From positions 1-8,492 of the forward strand of contig CAAFJQ010000154.1 of NCBI GenBank assembly GCA_900763245.1: DNA of 8,492 nt, read 5' to 3'. The notes below the pieces were generated by a model, which worked only from the letters and a program-made list of their open reading frames with translations, was not told where the DNA came from and did no database searches. A program made the position numbers and the translations under genes. Of the stretch, positions 6,157 to 8,492 are shown one piece after another. Within the stretch, counting starts at the first letter, position 1; each line of letters starts with the position of its first letter. This DNA is from Bacilli bacterium (GTDB lineage: Bacteria > Bacillota_I > Bacilli_A > RFN20 > CAG-288).

Positions 6157-7491
6157 TCAGTCAGCAAGGGTTCCGAAAGGATCCCAGGGTGAAAGAAGAA
6201 CAGGTTTCTTCTTCAAGGCTTCTTTCTCTTTTTCATTGAGGTATTTCATCTTGACGGCTGCCTGATAGGCAAACAAAGAGAAGAACTTCTCGCTCATAAG
6301 GTAATAACCATTTTTTCCGCTATCCTTGCCCCAGGAGTTTTCAATCTTCCATCTGACAGGCTTGCCATCGATAAGATCGACACCGGTGATGACCATGGCA
6401 TGGTTCATCGCAGAGTGATGGAAATCAAGCATATTCGCTTTGTCAAAGGCAAAATCAAGGCCAAACGGAGTGACAAAGTCATAGGAGTCAACGTCCCAGG
6501 TACCAACAGATCTGTCGCCATAATAGGAGACATCGCTTCCAAACCAGACAATCTCGCCGTTCTTCAGCTGCTCGATGATGAGTTCTTCAAGTCTTTCCAT
6601 CGGAAGATTGAGATGGGTGATCGGTTTTCCTTCTAAGACATTGCCGACCAGTTCGACATTGTAGGTCTGATAGTATTCCTTGTCTTTTGTCGGAGCATTG
6701 ATGAGAGAAACATATTCATCGATTTCATCGCCGATATACTTTTCAAAGAAGGATTTCGGCGTCAATCCCTTTTCGATATGGTATTCACCTTTGCAATCGG
6801 TGTATTCAAAATCGAATTCAGTCGGCGGGACACCAAAAGAAGAGGTGAAGAGAGAGTAGAGCTTCTTCATGTATTCGCTCTTCAGCTCATGAAGCGCATC
6901 GATTCCCTGATCTTTTATCTGATAGACTTTAGAAGCAAATTCTCTTAATGCAGCATTGGCCAAAGAGGAGGAAAGGCTTGTGTTGGAGCTCTGTCTTGTC
7001 TCCGGGAAGGCTGGTTTAGGGACGATGCCGTATTTCTTGACAAGATCGACAAACATATCCCACTGACCGCCGTCTCCGACACCAGAGGAGAGAAGAAAGT
7101 GCATTCTTCTGGAGTTCTTCTCTTCGCCCTTTAAGGCAAGAGAGATGACATTCTCCATATAGTAGTTGTATTTTTCAAGCTTATCGAAGTAGGAGATGTA
7201 GTTCTGGGAAATTTCAAAGCCATCCTTGATATTGAGTTTCTTGGCGATGATTTCTCTTAAGATGGTGGAAGCTGAGAAAATCCAACATCTTCCAGATTTC
7301 ATCTGATTGCAGACAGACATCGTCGGAATATCGATAGAAAAGACAAACTGATTGTCTTTATTGTCGCCGTTGAATGTCGCATCGCTGATTGCGGTGTTGG
7401 CTAAGACATGGCGCATGACCGTGTTTGTTTTATCAGATAAATATTCTTCTCTTACTTCATTGAGTTCATCAAGTCTGATTGTTTCTTCCAT
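6157..7491 (-). CDS. pepC: Aminopeptidase C, bleomycin hydrolase family (peptidase C1B), 444 aa
   Basis: This is a cytoplasmic cysteine aminopeptidase that removes N-terminal residues from peptides; family members form hexameric barrels with the active sites inside. The papain-like catalytic set is complete: Gln63 (oxyanion hole) and Cys69 in CNQMKSGRCWIFSAS (61-75), His364 in MNHAMVITGV (362-371), and Asn385 in ENSWG (384-388). The C-terminus LSPWDPFGTLAD matches the family's characteristic tail, which reaches into the active site and limits the enzyme to aminopeptidase action. The 444-residue length is typical, and there is no signal peptide. A purine run AAGAGAG lies 8 bases before the ATG. 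It sits 52 bases after the HAD gene and 17 bases before the flavin-reductase-like gene. A TATACT word at 7518-7523 might give it an extra promoter, though no good -35 accompanies it. Confidence 0.95.
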   Translation of the reverse strand: MEETIRLDELNEVREEYLSDKTNTVMRHVLANTAISDATFNGDNKDNQFVFSIDIPTMSVCNQMKSGRCWIFSASTILREIIAKKLNIKDGFEISQNYISYFDKLEKYNYYMENVISLALKGEEKNSRRMHFLLSSGVGDGGQWDMFVDLVKKYGIVPKPAFPETRQSSNTSLSSSLANAALREFASKVYQIKDQGIDALHELKSEYMKKLYSLFTSSFGVPPTEFDFEYTDCKGEYHIEKGLTPKSFFEKYIGDEIDEYVSLINAPTKDKEYYQTYNVELVGNVLEGKPITHLNLPMERLEELIIEQLKNGEIVWFGSDVSYYGDRSVGTWDVDSYDFVTPFGLDFAFDKANMLDFHHSAMNHAMVITGVDLIDGKPVRWKIENSWGKDSGKNGYYLMSEKFFSLFAYQAAVKMKYLNEKEKEALKKKPVLLSPWDPFGTLAD

Positions 7492-7517
7492 TTTTTTGTC
7501 TCTCTTTCTATAGATTC

Positions 7518-7523
7518 AGTATA
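7518..7523 (-). promoter_or_regulatory. Possible internal -10 box ahead of pepC
   Basis: The minus strand carries TATACT in the 52-base HAD-pepC gap, 26 bases before the pepC ATG. At 17-base spacing the -35 position reads only TAGTGA (3 of 6). It could let pepC be expressed apart from the HAD gene, but the evidence is weak. Confidence 0.2.
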
Positions 7524-7543
7524 CGCTAATCATCTTCACATCA

Positions 7544-8362
7544 CTAGAACACAGAAGATAGGTCATCGACTAACAAAGTCGGCTTTTCGGCACCAGTCGC
7601 TTTTAAGACCTCTTCTTTCTTCACTTCACCGGATAAGACACAGATTGTTGTAACACCTGCATGGTTGCCGCTTGCGATATCGGTGTAGAGCCTGTCACCG
7701 ATAACGACAGTATCCTCTTTTCTGTATCCAGTCATCTTAACCGCCAAGTCAATCATACGACTAGAGGGCTTTCCGATAAACTCCGGCATTCTTCCTGTCG
7801 CTTTCTCATAAGAGAAGCACATCGAGCCGCAGTCAGGAATATAGCCCCATTCTGTCGGGCATACCCAATCAGGATTAGTAGCAAAATAAGGAATGTCAGG
7901 ATGGAAGGTGAGCATCTTGCATGTTTTGATCATCTTCTCCATATTCAGTTCGCTGTCAAAACCTACTAATACTGCTTTTGCGTTGTCATCATATTCTTCT
8001 GTGACATTCAGGCCGAATTCCTTCAGCTCCTTGACAAAGGAAACTGTCCCTTGTACATAGAGCAAAGAATTTCCGAATTTTTCTTTCATCAGTCTTTCAC
8101 TGGCCTGAGAGGATGTAAAGAAGTCTTTCTCGGTGACATCTTCAATGCCGAGCGAATGAAGTTTATCAACATAACTTGTGACGGATTTTGAGGAGTTGTT
8201 GGTGATGAATAGATATCTTCCTCCTTTTTCCTTGATTCTATTCAAGAAGGGCAAGGTACAGGGGAAAAGCTGATTTCCTAAATAAATCGTACCATCCATG
8301 TCGAGAAGATAAAGTTTCTTCTCTTTCAATATAGATAAATCGTTGTTCATTAAATCTTTCAT
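7544..8362 (-). CDS. HAD-superfamily phosphatase, NagD/HAD-IIA type (272 aa)
   Basis: This is a cytoplasmic phosphatase of the NagD-like HAD group, which hydrolyses sugar phosphates, nucleotides or other small phosphoesters through an aspartyl-phosphate intermediate. All four HAD motifs are visible. Motif I is LLDMDGTIYLGN, with nucleophile Asp21 and acid/base Asp23. Motif II is FITNNSS (Thr54). Motif III is GKPSS (Lys198). Motif IV is VIGDRLYTDI (Asp223, Asp228), which binds Mg2+. The central ATNPDWVCPTEWGYIPDCGS stretch (161-180) belongs to the C2 cap that sets substrate choice and is typical of the NagD branch. The exact substrate is not predictable, so no symbol is given. The start at 8362 has only a poor ribosome site. 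ATG 8350 (MNNDLS), with GAAAG 6 bases ahead, is an equally good choice and would drop four residues. It is first in a three-gene operon with pepC and the flavin-reductase-like gene. Confidence 0.9.
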   Translation of the reverse strand: MKDLMNNDLSILKEKKLYLLDMDGTIYLGNQLFPCTLPFLNRIKEKGGRYLFITNNSSKSVTSYVDKLHSLGIEDVTEKDFFTSSQASERLMKEKFGNSLLYVQGTVSFVKELKEFGLNVTEEYDDNAKAVLVGFDSELNMEKMIKTCKMLTFHPDIPYFATNPDWVCPTEWGYIPDCGSMCFSYEKATGRMPEFIGKPSSRMIDLAVKMTGYRKEDTVVIGDRLYTDIASGNHAGVTTICVLSGEVKKEEVLKATGAEKPTLLVDDLSSVF

Positions 8363-8492
8363 AGATTATTATCTTACCATGAAAGAACAACAAATGTATA
8401 TTTTCCGTCTCTTTCTGAAAAGGATTGGTAAGACATTTTTCAGTTTTCGTTTCACAATCATGAATAAGTGTTCAAAAACGAATGAAAGCCCT
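8363..8492. other. Right-edge non-coding stretch upstream of the HAD gene
   Basis: These 130 bases are AT-rich and hold no credible coding frame or RNA gene. They should contain the promoter of the HAD-pepC-flavin reductase operon, but I found no convincing -35/-10 pair. GATAAT (minus strand, just ahead of the HAD ATG) is too close to the start codon unless the message is nearly leaderless. The notable content is the 26-base element at 8429-8454. Confidence 0.5.
8429..8454 (+). repeat. 26-base intergenic element, copy 2 (right edge)
   Basis: The plus strand reads TAAGAC, then the core ATTTTTCAGTTTTCG, then TTTCA. It differs from copy 1 (5326-5351, minus strand) at 4 of 26 positions. It points rightward, away from the HAD gene, so if it is a promoter-associated operator it may serve a gene beyond the window. 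Confidence 0.4.

Overview
The window looks like chromosomal DNA from a low-to-moderate-GC Gram-positive bacterium (Bacillota). The reasons are purine-rich AGGAGG-like ribosome binding sites, two Gram-positive-style lipoproteins with cytoplasmic-membrane lipoboxes, a lactic-acid-bacteria-type PepC aminopeptidase and a cre-like operator. A relative of Erysipelotrichia is my best guess, but the sequence alone does not fix the genus. No mobile element, CRISPR array, tRNA or rRNA is visible.

Layout: a few C-terminal codons of a rightward gene end near position 80. They are followed by a long imperfect hairpin (106-179) that separates this gene from everything else in the window, which is encoded on the minus strand. 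Reading that strand from the right, the first unit (8362 down to 5573) holds three metabolic genes: a NagD-type HAD phosphatase, a PepC/bleomycin-hydrolase-family cysteine aminopeptidase and a flavin-reductase-like FMN-binding protein. Its gaps are 52 and 17 bases, and it closes with a clean hairpin terminator that has a GAAA tetraloop.

The second unit (5243 down to 205) holds two very large predicted lipoproteins of 772 and 901 residues. They are separated by 14 bases and share collinear motifs along their whole length, so they look like a tandem duplication. I recognise no named domain in either. Both appear to contain an internal repeat and to end in a similar small C-terminal module. Their function is unknown; the sequence says only that they are membrane-anchored on the outside of the cell.

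The 329-base gap ahead of the lipoprotein pair is the most structured non-coding stretch. It holds the upstream terminator, a direct repeat TTTAAG-N5-TTTAAG (the form of a CiaR/OmpR-family response-regulator box), a near-consensus cre/LacI-family operator, a weak extended -10 promoter, and a 26-base element overlapping that promoter. A second copy of the element (22 of 26 matching) lies in the gap at the right edge of the window. This suggests that the lipoprotein pair is regulated by carbon status and/or envelope stress, which is an inference from motifs only.
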